Shown: positions 9,346-18,020, numbered from the stretch's first letter. The stretch is 41,396 bases of DNA from Rhodospirillales bacterium (GCA_030754885.1 JASLZL010000123.1:1-41396), one strand, 5' to 3'. Translations and numbers: made by a program. Notes: generated by a model not told the origin, from the sequence alone.

Positions 9346-10281
9346 ATGCCTAATCGAATTTACTATACCGGTGGCACCCTGGATCGGGCCGCCATCCAAC
9401 GCAACGACGCGGCCTGGGTCAAGCGCCGCCGGGCCGGTGACGGCGCTTTTGTCGTTCCGGTGTGGCGCGACAAGAGCCTGGTGGTCGCCGGCGACAATCC
9501 CGAGGCCGTCCTCGTCTCGGGTGCCGAAGGCCGGGCTTTGGTCGACATGGCATCGGACTCGGCGCTGTTGGGAATTGACGGAGAGATGTCCTATTTCGCC
9601 GTCGACGTGTCGGCCTGCGATCACGCGGCCCTGACACCCCAGATCGGTGAGGCCGATTTCGTCGATCTGCGCGAAATTGGCCCCCTGATGGAGGCCAGCC
9701 AGGGCGCCATGCTGGCCTATGCCCGGGGCATCATTCACTGGCACCGCAACCACCGCTTTTGCGGCCGCTGCGGCGGCCCCACGCAAAGCAGCCAGGCCGG
9801 CCATCAACGCACCTGTGCCGATGCCGCCTGCGGGCGCGAACACTATCCGCGCACGGACCCGGCGGTAATCATGCTGGTTACCCGTGACGACGGCAACGGC
9901 GGTGGCGCATGCCTTCTGGGCCGCCAGCCGACCTGGCCGCCCGGCCGCTATTCCACCCTCGCTGGCTTCGTCGAGCCGGGCGAGACCCTGGAGGCCGCCG
10001 TCGCCCGCGAGGTGTTGGAGGAAACCGCCGTCCGGGTCTCCGACGTGCGCTACCTTAGCTCCCAGCCCTGGCCATTCCCGGCGTCGTTGATGCTCGGCTT
10101 CAGGGCGCGCGCCGAGACCAACGAAATCACGGTCAACGAAGACGAGATCGAGGACGCGCGGTGGTTCACCCGTGATGAGCTGCGGCGCTTCGAAGAAGAC
10201 GGCTACCACTTTCCCCGCCGCGGCTCCATCGCCAGTTGGTTGATCGCGCGTTGGTTGGAGGAAGGTGACGACGGCGAATAG
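9346..10281 (+). CDS. nudC: NAD(+) diphosphatase NudC
   Basis: Nudix hydrolase splitting NAD(H) to NMN(H) and AMP; NudC enzymes also remove NAD caps from RNA. The 311-residue product has an N-terminal domain, a four-Cys zinc ribbon (C139, C142, C157, C162), a Nudix box at about 207-229 (GFVEPGE...REVLEET) and the NAD-specificity motif SQPWPFPAS at 239-247. The last motif separates it from general Nudix enzymes. It is divergent from the broken lipoprotein gene and stands alone. Confidence 0.95.
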   Translation: MPNRIYYTGGTLDRAAIQRNDAAWVKRRRAGDGAFVVPVWRDKSLVVAGDNPEAVLVSGAEGRALVDMASDSALLGIDGEMSYFAVDVSACDHAALTPQIGEADFVDLREIGPLMEASQGAMLAYARGIIHWHRNHRFCGRCGGPTQSSQAGHQRTCADAACGREHYPRTDPAVIMLVTRDDGNGGGACLLGRQPTWPPGRYSTLAGFVEPGETLEAAVAREVLEETAVRVSDVRYLSSQPWPFPASLMLGFRARAETNEITVNEDEIEDARWFTRDELRRFEEDGYHFPRRGSIASWLIARWLEEGDDGE

Positions 10282-10585
10282 TATGCTCTGGAACGAGCGT
10301 ACCAGATTGCCGGCAACTAGCGTGCCGGAATCACTAATTCACGACTTTAACTTGACTTTTTTCCTATTGCGGTGCACTAGGGGCGCCAGCGTCACTCCTT
10401 CAAGGTCGAATTTCGATCGCTTGCCGGCACGGCCGGCCACGTTTCTTTCCGACATAGTGGGCGTTTCGTTAGACGGGTTTCCGCCATTGGCGGACCGCGT
10501 CGATTATGCATGCATTGTGCCTGCGCGCCCGCCGTCCCGCTTGTGGGGCGGCACGGCTATTGAACAAGAAAGAAAAGAAAACAAC
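10282..10585 (+). promoter_or_regulatory. 304-base leader region of the DEAD-box helicase gene
   Basis: No gene is supported here. It contains a possible promoter: ttgact at 10352-10357 and a weak cactag -10 at 10375-10380 with 17-bp spacing. That would leave a 5' leader of about 200 nt. Within the leader tccgcc/ggcgga (10490-10504) forms a short perfect hairpin, and the last 20 bases before the ATG are A-rich with no strong Shine-Dalgarno. Long structured leaders are known for cold-induced helicase genes; that role is only inferred here. Confidence 0.35.
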
Positions 10586-11866
10586 ATGACTGACTTTTCG
10601 GGCCTCGAACTGGCCCAACCCATCCTTCGCGCCATGAACGACGAAGGCTATACAACACCGACTCCCATCCAGGCTAAATCCATCCCCCACCTCCTTCAGG
10701 GACGCGACCTTCTGGGTATCGCCCAGACCGGAACGGGCAAGACGGCCGCCTTCGCGCTGCCCCTGCTGCACCGTCTGGCCGAGAATGCCAGGCAGCCTAA
10801 TCGCGGTCAGCCGCGAGCCCTGATCCTGGCCCCGACCCGTGAGCTGGCGGGCCAAATCAACGCCAGCATCAAGGCCTATGGCCGCCATTTGCGGTTATAC
10901 ACAGGCGTCGTCTTTGGCGGCACCTCGGCCCGCCCCCAGATCCAGGCCCTGTCGCGCGGCGTGCACGTTCTAGTCGCCACGCCGGGACGCCTGATGGACC
11001 TGATGAAACAAGGTCACGTCCGGCTTGATCAGGTCGAGGTCTTCATCCTCGACGAAGCGGACCGCATGCTCGACATGGGCTTCATTCCTGACGTGCGAAG
11101 GATTGCCGCCACCCTGCCCAATCGTCGCCAGACGGTTATGTTTTCGGCGACCATGCCGGCGTTGGTCAAATCCCTGGCTGACGGCCTGCTGAAGGAACCG
11201 GTGCATGTCGAGGTTGCTCGCGGAGCAACCACCGTCGAAAAAGTGGAGCAACGCGTACTGTTCTTGCCCAAAGACAAGAAGCGCGCCCTGCTTGGTGAGT
11301 TGCTGAATGACAAGGACATCAAACGGGTCCTGATCTTCACCCGCACCAAGCATGGTGCGGACCGGGTTGCCAAACACCTGGTTCACCGCGGCATCCGGTG
11401 CGACGCCATCCACGGGAACAAGGCCCAGAACGCCCGCGAAAGGGCTCTCGCGGGCTTCCGCTCAGGAAACCTCCGTGCCCTGGTGGCAACCGACATAGCG
11501 GCGCGCGGCATTGACGTCGAGGGCGTGACCCACGTCATCAACTTCGAACTGCCCAACATTCCTGAAAGCTATGTCCATCGCATCGGACGTACGGCACGGG
11601 CCGGCGCGGGCGGCATCGCGATCTCGTTTTGCGATCATGACGAACGCCCCTACCTGCGCGACATCGAAAAAGCGATCCGCCAGAGCGTGCCGGTCTTCGA
11701 GGACCACCCCTACCACTCGGTGGAAATTGCAAACGACCCCGGAACGGCCACGAAAAGCCGTCGCCGGGGCTTTGACAATGGCCAAGCCAGGCATGGGGCC
11801 CCTAAAAAGAAGCGCCCCAACCATTACCGCGGAAACGCCAAGCGATCACGGCGATCGGCGGCCTAG
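10586..11866 (+). CDS. DEAD-box ATP-dependent RNA helicase (RhlE-like)
   Basis: RNA-remodelling ATPase, probably in ribosome assembly or RNA decay. The 426-residue product has a Q motif near GYTTPTPIQ, motif I AQTGTGKT (46-53), then PTRELA, TPGR, DEAD, SAT, ARGID and HRIGRTARAG in order. A short basic tail rich in Lys/Arg follows the core, as in RhlE-type enzymes. The open frame extends to 10265, but the residues before MTDFSGLELAQP are not helicase-like, so the ATG at 10586 is used. It is followed by a strong intrinsic terminator and is probably monocistronic. Confidence 0.94.
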   Translation: MTDFSGLELAQPILRAMNDEGYTTPTPIQAKSIPHLLQGRDLLGIAQTGTGKTAAFALPLLHRLAENARQPNRGQPRALILAPTRELAGQINASIKAYGRHLRLYTGVVFGGTSARPQIQALSRGVHVLVATPGRLMDLMKQGHVRLDQVEVFILDEADRMLDMGFIPDVRRIAATLPNRRQTVMFSATMPALVKSLADGLLKEPVHVEVARGATTVEKVEQRVLFLPKDKKRALLGELLNDKDIKRVLIFTRTKHGADRVAKHLVHRGIRCDAIHGNKAQNARERALAGFRSGNLRALVATDIAARGIDVEGVTHVINFELPNIPESYVHRIGRTARAGAGGIAISFCDHDERPYLRDIEKAIRQSVPVFEDHPYHSVEIANDPGTATKSRRRGFDNGQARHGAPKKKRPNHYRGNAKRSRRSAA

Positions 11867-11873
11867 GCCAACC

Positions 11874-11906
11874 AAAACCCCGGCTCCGAAAGGAGCCGGG
11901 GTTTTT
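11874..11906 (+). terminator. Intrinsic terminator after the DEAD-box helicase gene
   Basis: The stem ccccggctcc/ggagccgggg (11878-11887 with 11892-11901) has a gaaa tetraloop and is followed by ttttt at 11902-11906. An A-run precedes it, so it could also act for the opposite-strand gene that ends at 11946. Confidence 0.93.
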
Positions 11907-11945
11907 CACATCTAAAGCGGCCGCCCCGCTTGCTCGGGTTTGGGT

Positions 11946-12608
11946 TTAGACGACCTGGACCGTGAGCTCGCCGACGCCTTCGATGCCCCCTACCATGGTA
12001 TCACCCGGCTTCACGGGGCCGACGCCGGAGGGCGTTCCGGTGAAAATTAGATCGCCGGGGACCAGCTCAAACAGCTCTGACAGGTGGGAAATGGATTCGG
12101 GCACGCTCCAGATCTGGTGGCTCAGGTCCGCTTCCTGGCGGGTCTCTCTATTGACCTTAAGCCAAATCGCGCCCGTCTCCGGGTGTCCGATGTCGGTCGC
12201 CGGAACGATCGCCGAGCACGGTGCCGCGTGATCAAAGGCCTTACCCGCTTCCCAAGGCCGGCGCATGTCCTTGGCAACGCCCTGCAGGTCGCGGCGCGTC
12301 ATGTCGAAACCCACCGCGTAACCATAGACGTGATCCAGGGCATCGGCGGGTACTATGTTGCGGCCCGCCTTGCCAATGGCAACCACCAGTTCGATCTCGT
12401 AGTGGACATTTTCCGAAAGCGGCGGATAGGGGAAGTCCCCACCATCAAGCACCAAAGCGTCTGCCGGCTTTTGAAAAAAGAACGGCGGTTCCCGCTCGTC
12501 GCTGCCCATCTCGCGAATATGGTCGATGTAATTGCGCCCGACACAGTAGACGCGACGCGCCGGAAAGCGCTCATCCAATCCCACGATCTTGATCGTCGGG
12601 AATGACAC
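11946..12608 (-). CDS. Fumarylacetoacetate hydrolase family protein
   Basis: 220-residue FAH-fold enzyme expected to hydrolyse a C-C bond in an acylpyruvate-type substrate such as fumarylpyruvate. The metal-binding acidic residues fit E71 and E73 in HYEIELVVAIG and D102 in GFDMTRRDLQ; the end has the family segment GDLIFTGTPSGVGP. The length matches short acylpyruvase/fumarylpyruvate hydrolases rather than eukaryote-like FAH. The start is GTG at 12608 with only a weak ribosome binding site. No pathway partners lie next to it, so the substrate is not assigned. Confidence 0.88.
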   Translation of the reverse strand: MSFPTIKIVGLDERFPARRVYCVGRNYIDHIREMGSDEREPPFFFQKPADALVLDGGDFPYPPLSENVHYEIELVVAIGKAGRNIVPADALDHVYGYAVGFDMTRRDLQGVAKDMRRPWEAGKAFDHAAPCSAIVPATDIGHPETGAIWLKVNRETRQEADLSHQIWSVPESISHLSELFELVPGDLIFTGTPSGVGPVKPGDTMVGGIEGVGELTVQVV

Positions 12609-12699
12609 GGTGGGAATGGGAAGACTTATGGTTCGCTCTCCAACCTTCTATGACAGGGGGAAAAGACGCCGCGTATTTTCATTCTCGGACACCGGCATA

Positions 12700-13782
12700 T
12701 TATTCTTTTCGAAACGCCGCGACCATATCTCGCACGGCATCCTCGGTGGTACGGCGGGGCTCGAATTCCAACTCGCCGCGCGTCCTATCGGATGATAGGT
12801 GATAGGAACGAAGGTCGTCCGCGGGCTGGATGTCGATCAAAAGATGGGCACCGACGACCTTCTTCACAATGTCTGCCATGTCTAATAGCGTCAGGTTTTC
12901 ACAGCCGGCATTGTAGGTCTTGCCGTCTATTCTTGCGTCCGGTTGGTCGAGCAAGAGCAGGTACAAGTCCGTAATATCGTCGATGTGTATGATGGGACGT
13001 TTTTGGGAACCTCCGAAGATCCGGATACGCCCCTTGCTTACCGCGTCGTGGGTGAGGGCGTTGACGACAAGATCAAGACGTTGACGGGGCGCGTATCCGC
13101 AGATCATGGCGGGTCGGACCGTGCAGGTAACGAAGCCCGACGCGCGTTCCTCTTCCAAGACTTTCTCGCAAATCATCTTGAGCCTTGAATACTCCGTGAG
13201 CGGCTTCGGGGGTGCCTCCTCGGTGACTTCGGGCCCCTCCTCGACGCCGTAAACACAGAACGACGAAGCATAGATAAAGCGTTTAACACCCGCCTTTTTA
13301 GCCACGCGGACGAGCGGCTGAAAGGCATCGGTTTCAGGCGTTGATCCGTTGGATGGACACGCAAGATGAAATACCGCATCGCACCGCTTGAGCGCCTCTT
13401 CAAGCGTGTGGCGGTCTCTGAAGTCGCCTTTTATCTGTCTCAGATCCGCATAGCCCTGGACGCTCTTGAAAACGTCATCGCCATCTGGAAATAAGTCGAG
13501 AACAGTGACCCTATGCCCGCGCCCCAACAACTTTGGCACCAAGATACTGCCGACGTATCCGCCGCCACCCGTCACAAGCACTGTCCAGCCCTTCCTCGGG
13601 TGCGTGAAGACCACAAATAGAGAGAACAAAGTAATGCTTGTTATCACGATTAATAGCATTTGCCCCAAACCACCCGATGAGGCGCCCATGTTCACGCCAT
13701 GGGCCCACGCTGGCGACATCGATATTCCGACCTCGCAGCAGGCAGCAACGCACAACGGGAAAACCCGATTTAGGAGCTTCAT
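12700..13782 (-). CDS. Membrane-tethered NAD-dependent epimerase/dehydratase (extended SDR)
   Basis: 360-residue fusion of a membrane-targeting N-terminus and an SDR domain. Residues 1-27 look like a signal peptide ending AWA, with His28 next. A second hydrophobic segment spans about 40-60, followed by HPRKG. The Rossmann motif TGGGGYVGS is at 71-79 and the catalytic YSRLK (Y198, K202) with ASS before it is intact, so the enzyme should be active, probably on a nucleotide sugar or similar substrate. With the second segment as anchor the SDR domain would face the cytoplasm. It is 55 bases downstream of the beta-propeller gene, probably the same transcript. Substrate unknown. Confidence 0.85.
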   Translation of the reverse strand: MKLLNRVFPLCVAACCEVGISMSPAWAHGVNMGASSGGLGQMLLIVITSITLFSLFVVFTHPRKGWTVLVTGGGGYVGSILVPKLLGRGHRVTVLDLFPDGDDVFKSVQGYADLRQIKGDFRDRHTLEEALKRCDAVFHLACPSNGSTPETDAFQPLVRVAKKAGVKRFIYASSFCVYGVEEGPEVTEEAPPKPLTEYSRLKMICEKVLEEERASGFVTCTVRPAMICGYAPRQRLDLVVNALTHDAVSKGRIRIFGGSQKRPIIHIDDITDLYLLLLDQPDARIDGKTYNAGCENLTLLDMADIVKKVVGAHLLIDIQPADDLRSYHLSSDRTRGELEFEPRRTTEDAVRDMVAAFRKE

Positions 13783-13837
13783 TACTTTTGCACTTTGTCA
13801 GCCGTCCTAGCCGGCGATTTGACTTTGGCCGATGGCT

Positions 13838-15016
13838 TCAATGTCCGGCCAAATCGTTCCACTGTGGCAACAGGACGATAAGATTGGGGTTCAGACCCAT
13901 ATTCTTGAGAGTATCCATCGACCGGACCACCTTCAGCGCTTGAAGATCGACGACGGTGACGGAGCCATCACTCATGCCCGGCAGGTTCAGAAGTGAATTT
14001 TGCACGAAGCCGTAACGGCCGTCATTTGTGAACGCCACGTGATGCGCCCCATCGGCGGCCGGCAGGGTCTTGATCAGCTTCGGTTTCATCGGGTCAACAG
14101 AGATATCAAATGTGTGAAGCTTGCCGGGCTTGGCGGTGGTCACATAAAGCCGATCGACCGCCTTGTTAAAGTACATTTCCAGCGGAACGCCTGACTTTGT
14201 CTGGTTGAAATCGACGACTTCGGACACATCGAAGTCTTTTTTCGCCGGGTTCCAGTTGGCCGCCCACAAAGTGCCGCCAAACATGTTGGTAACGTAGACC
14301 ATCGCCGGGTTGGAGCCGGGAACGCGAAGCAGCTCAACGGGCGCAACGCCGGACGGCGATTTCTTGTTGGACATCTTATGCGCACCCAGCACACGTCCGG
14401 TACTCGCCTCGACAACGCTTATGAAATCGTGCGGATCACTAAGGTCACCTTTCACCGTACTGGTAACCAAGATGCGGTCGATATCGCTCATGACGGCGAG
14501 CCCGTGGGGATAGGAATTGGGAATCTCGATGATCTGCTTGACCTTATCCGTCGCCACGTCGCCAACGACGACCCGCGCCGACATCATACACGTTAGGTAC
14601 CAAGTCGCATTATCCTCGGAGAAAATGACGTCTTCGCCCATCTTGCAATCCGGCATGTCAATTCGCTGCAACCGGTAGGGGAAGCGGTCCAGATCGAAGA
14701 CATGCATCTCCGATTTACCGAGCGACGTCACGTAAGCTTTTTTCATTTCCCGGTCATAGAAAATGTGGTGCGCCACAAGATCGAGCGGCAGCGGAATATC
14801 CATCAATATTTTGCCGAATTTCGGAGACTGAGGATCGACATCAACAATGGCGATGCCTTCCCTGCGTTCCTGTACCCCCGTAAGCTTGAACGACTTCAGC
14901 GATTCCGGCGGCTTGCTTTCGTAGTTCATCATCGCCAGGATTTCGGCGTCGGCGTCCCCGGGCATGATGACGGCCATAACCAGTGCCCCCACCAAAAGGA
15001 AAGCCTGTCGTTTCAT
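13838..15016 (-). CDS. Exported YncE/YVTN-like beta-propeller protein
   Basis: 392-residue protein with a signal peptide (cleavage expected after ADA, residue 24) and repeated beta-propeller blades such as AYVTSLGKSEMHVFDLD and RLYVTTAKPGKLHTFDI. His residues recur at similar blade positions: HH at 83-84, PHG at 170-172 and HH at 325-326. Such clusters can bind metal in other propellers, which is an inference only. There is a clear ggga-type ribosome binding site before the ATG. First gene of the minus-strand arm of the divergent cluster. Location periplasm; function unknown. Confidence 0.85.
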   Translation of the reverse strand: MKRQAFLLVGALVMAVIMPGDADAEILAMMNYESKPPESLKSFKLTGVQERREGIAIVDVDPQSPKFGKILMDIPLPLDLVAHHIFYDREMKKAYVTSLGKSEMHVFDLDRFPYRLQRIDMPDCKMGEDVIFSEDNATWYLTCMMSARVVVGDVATDKVKQIIEIPNSYPHGLAVMSDIDRILVTSTVKGDLSDPHDFISVVEASTGRVLGAHKMSNKKSPSGVAPVELLRVPGSNPAMVYVTNMFGGTLWAANWNPAKKDFDVSEVVDFNQTKSGVPLEMYFNKAVDRLYVTTAKPGKLHTFDISVDPMKPKLIKTLPAADGAHHVAFTNDGRYGFVQNSLLNLPGMSDGSVTVVDLQALKVVRSMDTLKNMGLNPNLIVLLPQWNDLAGH

Positions 15017-15061
15017 GATTATTCTCCCTTTCAGTCTTCCCCAAATTCACCGTGTCGGCTA

Positions 15062-15125
15062 ATTATATTCTTTGCCGAACCGTTGAGGTAGAAAGCCTTT
15101 TATCTAACTCGGCAAGAGGGCTTTC
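15062..15125. promoter_or_regulatory. Divergent control region with interleaved inverted repeats
   Basis: The minus strand has a perfect TATAAT (15067-15062), 45 bases before the beta-propeller ATG, without a clear -35. Upstream lie two 7-bp inverted repeats in an A-B-A'-B' order: ttgccga 15072-15078 with tcggcaa 15109-15115, and gaaagcc 15091-15097 with ggctttc 15119-15125. The lack of a -35 and the repeat positions would fit activator control, but could be chance. Confidence 0.4.
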
Positions 15126-15235
15126 CATCACCCCTACTCGGACCGCCAAAGCCACAATGAAATTGGAATAGTTCAAGAATAATGTCCGTCTCGTATATCA
15201 AAAGTCAAAGTCGACGGTTTAGAGATCGTCACCGG

Positions 15236-15652
15236 ATGAATGCCACGAAGGCTGCTGATCGACGTCCTATCACCTTTTCCCGCCGTGCCAGCCTTCTCTA
15301 TGCCGGCGCGCTGGTATTTTCGGCGGCCGGGTGGCTGTTAGACCCACGCCCGGCTTGGGCACAGACGGGAAGAAACCAATCCTTTGCCCTCGACATTCAC
15401 GACGGCCATGTCTCGGCCGACAAGAAGACGATCCGCGTGACCGAAGGCGACCGCGGCGAACTCAAGTGGACGGCGGACGAGACGGTGGCACTGCACCTCC
15501 ACGGTTACGATCTCCGTTTGGATTTAAAAGGCGGCGCGTCGGGGTCGATGACCTTCAAGGCCCATACCGCTGGCCGATTTCCCATCGGCATCCACGGGGC
15601 CACTGGCCACGGTCATGGTGCATTGCTGTATTTGGAAGTCCATCCCCGCTAA
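15236..15652 (+). CDS. Exported His-rich cupredoxin-like protein
   Basis: 138 residues from the ATG at 15236; an in-frame ATG at 15182 would add 18 residues. The N-terminus has a Tat-like SRRASLL followed by a hydrophobic stretch and likely cleavage after AWA. The mature part is a single small beta domain with the HLHGYD motif of cupredoxin-domain proteins, but it has no Cys, so a type-1 blue copper site is not expected. It is rich in His (HDGH, LHLHGYD, HGATGHGHG, EVHPR). The next gene begins 9 bases downstream. I recall, without checking, that HLHGYD proteins often neighbour this membrane-protein family. Confidence 0.8.
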   Translation: MNATKAADRRPITFSRRASLLYAGALVFSAAGWLLDPRPAWAQTGRNQSFALDIHDGHVSADKKTIRVTEGDRGELKWTADETVALHLHGYDLRLDLKGGASGSMTFKAHTAGRFPIGIHGATGHGHGALLYLEVHPR

Positions 15653-15661
15653 AACAGGACC

Positions 15662-17119
15662 ATGGGGGGACCGCGCAACAAGTTTCTGGCGGCGATCGGG
15701 ACGGTGGCCGTTCTGGTTCTTACCGCCTCGCCGGCCTCGGCCCATTCCTTCGGCACCCGCTACGATCTTCCGCTTCCGCTGGGGCTTTACCTGACCAGTG
15801 CCGGCGCAGCCGTGGCGCTCTCATTCATCATCATGGCTCGGTTTCTAAAGCACCGGGGTGAAACAGAGGAAGCCCTGCGCTTTGACCTAATGAGCATATC
15901 TTGGCTTGGCTGGCTGGGCGGGTCAGTAATGATTATCGCCATACGTGGACTCTCCGTAGCTGTCTTCGGACTGTTGCTGGCGGCCGGGCTCTTCGGCAAC
16001 CCGGACCCTTTTAAGAACATTGCGCCCACATTCGTGTGGGTCATCTGGTGGGTGGGGATGGCATTCACCTCGGCCCTCGTCGGCAATCTCTGGGATCTCG
16101 TCAATCCGTGGAAGATACTGTTTACCTGGACTGAACGGGCAACGAGCGGCTTTTGGACTGTCCGTCCCTATCCAGCATGGCTCAGCCATTGGCCGGCGGT
16201 ATTGCTGTTCCTGGCCTTCGCTTGGATGGAGTTGATCTCTGGACAGGCTGAGCACCCCCGCAACCTGGCCCTGCTGATTGTTGCCTACTCGGCCATTACC
16301 TGGACCGGCATGGCGCTTTATGGGCGCGAAACATGGCTCAAAAACGGCGAGGTCTTTACCGCTGTCTATGGCTTGTTGGCGAAGTTCGCGCCGATCATCG
16401 GAAAGGCCGGCCGCCTGGAGGTACGTCTTCCGGCGGTCGGGCTCCTGAACAAACGCCCTGCCCCTATCTCAACCGTTTGTTTTGTGTTGCTTTTACTGAC
16501 TACCGTTACTTTTGACGGCATCCTGGAAACCCCCTTGTGGGCGGGAATCATGGAACGGATTGCCGAGAGCCAGACTCTGCGCGTACCCCTCATCACACTC
16601 CAGGACGCTGGCGTCGACCTGATCGCCCTGATCAAAACCATCGCCTTGGTCGTTCTTCCCGGCATCTTCATCGTCGTCTTCGTGGTTTTCAGCCACGCGA
16701 TCGCAATGTTCGGTGGAGGTGGGCGCGTTCCGACCCGCGACGTGGTCGGGTACTTCGTGCTGTCGCTGGTGCCCATCGCAATCGCTTATCACCTCTCTCA
16801 TTATCTTTCGTATCTGTTGATCGCCGGTCAGTACATAATTCCGCTGATTTCCGATCCGTTCGGGCTCGGTTGGGACCTATTCGGCACCGCCGCTTACCGG
16901 ATCGATATCGGAATCGTCAACGCAAAGATGATCTGGTATGTGTCCGTTACGGCCATTGTCGTCGGACACGCGCTCGCCGTTTATATTTCCCACGTCATGG
17001 CGATGCGGGTGTTTGCCGAACGCGGAGTGGCGCTTCGCAGTCAAGTCCCCATGCTGGTGCTGATGGTCGCCTACACGATGATCAGCTTGTGGATATTATC
17101 GCAGCCGATCGTCAACTAG
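15662..17119 (+). CDS. Polytopic membrane protein, family often labelled fenitrothion hydrolase
   Basis: 485-residue protein with a signal peptide ending ASA at residue 27, then His28 and HSFGTRYDLPLPLGLYL, followed by about 11 membrane segments. Conserved-looking His residues occur in membrane segments (HLSHYLSY, GHALAVYISH). From memory, database entries with this N-terminus carry the name fenitrothion hydrolase, transferred from one report; the sequence shows no hydrolase motif, so I leave the function open. It follows the cupredoxin-like gene by nine bases and is convergent with pheA. A metal-uptake or redox membrane role is an inference from this context. Confidence 0.82.
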   Translation: MGGPRNKFLAAIGTVAVLVLTASPASAHSFGTRYDLPLPLGLYLTSAGAAVALSFIIMARFLKHRGETEEALRFDLMSISWLGWLGGSVMIIAIRGLSVAVFGLLLAAGLFGNPDPFKNIAPTFVWVIWWVGMAFTSALVGNLWDLVNPWKILFTWTERATSGFWTVRPYPAWLSHWPAVLLFLAFAWMELISGQAEHPRNLALLIVAYSAITWTGMALYGRETWLKNGEVFTAVYGLLAKFAPIIGKAGRLEVRLPAVGLLNKRPAPISTVCFVLLLLTTVTFDGILETPLWAGIMERIAESQTLRVPLITLQDAGVDLIALIKTIALVVLPGIFIVVFVVFSHAIAMFGGGGRVPTRDVVGYFVLSLVPIAIAYHLSHYLSYLLIAGQYIIPLISDPFGLGWDLFGTAAYRIDIGIVNAKMIWYVSVTAIVVGHALAVYISHVMAMRVFAERGVALRSQVPMLVLMVAYTMISLWILSQPIVN

Positions 17120-17121
17120 TG

Positions 17122-17982
17122 TCACTCGTCGCCGCCCTGCTCCAGGCGGTAGGGGTGGGCCGGGTAGACGCCTAAGATTGTGACCTCGCGCGAGAAAAAC
17201 TTCAGCTCCTCCAAGGCCAGCCGCAGGTTGGCATGTTCCGGATGTCCCTCCACCTCGGCGTAGAACTGAGCGGCGAGGAAGCGTCCCCCTACCAGATAGC
17301 TCTCCAACTTGGTCATGTTGACGCCGTTGGTGGCGAAGCCGCCCATGGCCTTGTAAAGCGCCGCCGGAACGTTGCGTACACGAAAGACGAAACTGGTGAT
17401 GAGAGGCCCTGAATCGGGGTCGGGAACGGCTGCGTCGCGTGCCATGACAAGAAAGCGGGTGGTGTTGTGCTCGTCGTCCTCAATATTCGCCCGCAGCGAT
17501 TCGAGGCCATAGGTCTGGCCGGCGAGTTCGGACGCGATGGCGCCCTGCGTCCGGTCGCCATCGCCGGCCACATCGGCGGCGGCCCCGGCGGTATCGGCGT
17601 GCACCACCGGCTCCACCCCCAATTCGCGGATCAAGTCACGGCATTGATTGAGGGCGTGGATGTGGCTGTGCACATGGGTCAACTCGGCGATGGTCGCCCC
17701 TTTTACCGCTAGCAGGTGAAGATCGATCCGCTGGTAGTGCTCGGCGATGATGTGCAGTCCCGAAGCGGGCAGCAGGTGGTGGATATCAGCCACCCGTCCA
17801 GCGACCGAGTTCTCGATCGGGATCATGGCCAGCGCCGCATGGCCCTCACGCGCCTGGGCAAATGCGGCTTCGAAGGTATGACACGGCAAGGTCGTCATCT
17901 CGGGATGGACATGACGGCAGGCGAGGTCCGAGTAGGCGCCCGGCATACCTTGGAAAGCAATGGTCTGTTGCGGATCGGACAT
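17122..17982 (-). CDS. pheA: Prephenate dehydratase
   Basis: Makes phenylpyruvate from prephenate in phenylalanine biosynthesis. The 286-residue product has the FQGMPGAYS start, the TTRFLVM motif (174-180) holding the catalytic Thr-Arg-Phe, and a C-terminal ACT domain with MTKLESYL (usual form ESRP), which mediates Phe feedback inhibition. No chorismate mutase domain is present, so it is the stand-alone alphaproteobacterial form. It lies 38 bases after kdsB on the same strand. Confidence 0.95.
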   Translation of the reverse strand: MSDPQQTIAFQGMPGAYSDLACRHVHPEMTTLPCHTFEAAFAQAREGHAALAMIPIENSVAGRVADIHHLLPASGLHIIAEHYQRIDLHLLAVKGATIAELTHVHSHIHALNQCRDLIRELGVEPVVHADTAGAAADVAGDGDRTQGAIASELAGQTYGLESLRANIEDDEHNTTRFLVMARDAAVPDPDSGPLITSFVFRVRNVPAALYKAMGGFATNGVNMTKLESYLVGGRFLAAQFYAEVEGHPEHANLRLALEELKFFSREVTILGVYPAHPYRLEQGGDE

Positions 17983-18020
17983 TGGCCTCGCCCCATGGTG
18001 TTTGGGGCGGCGAGGGGCCG

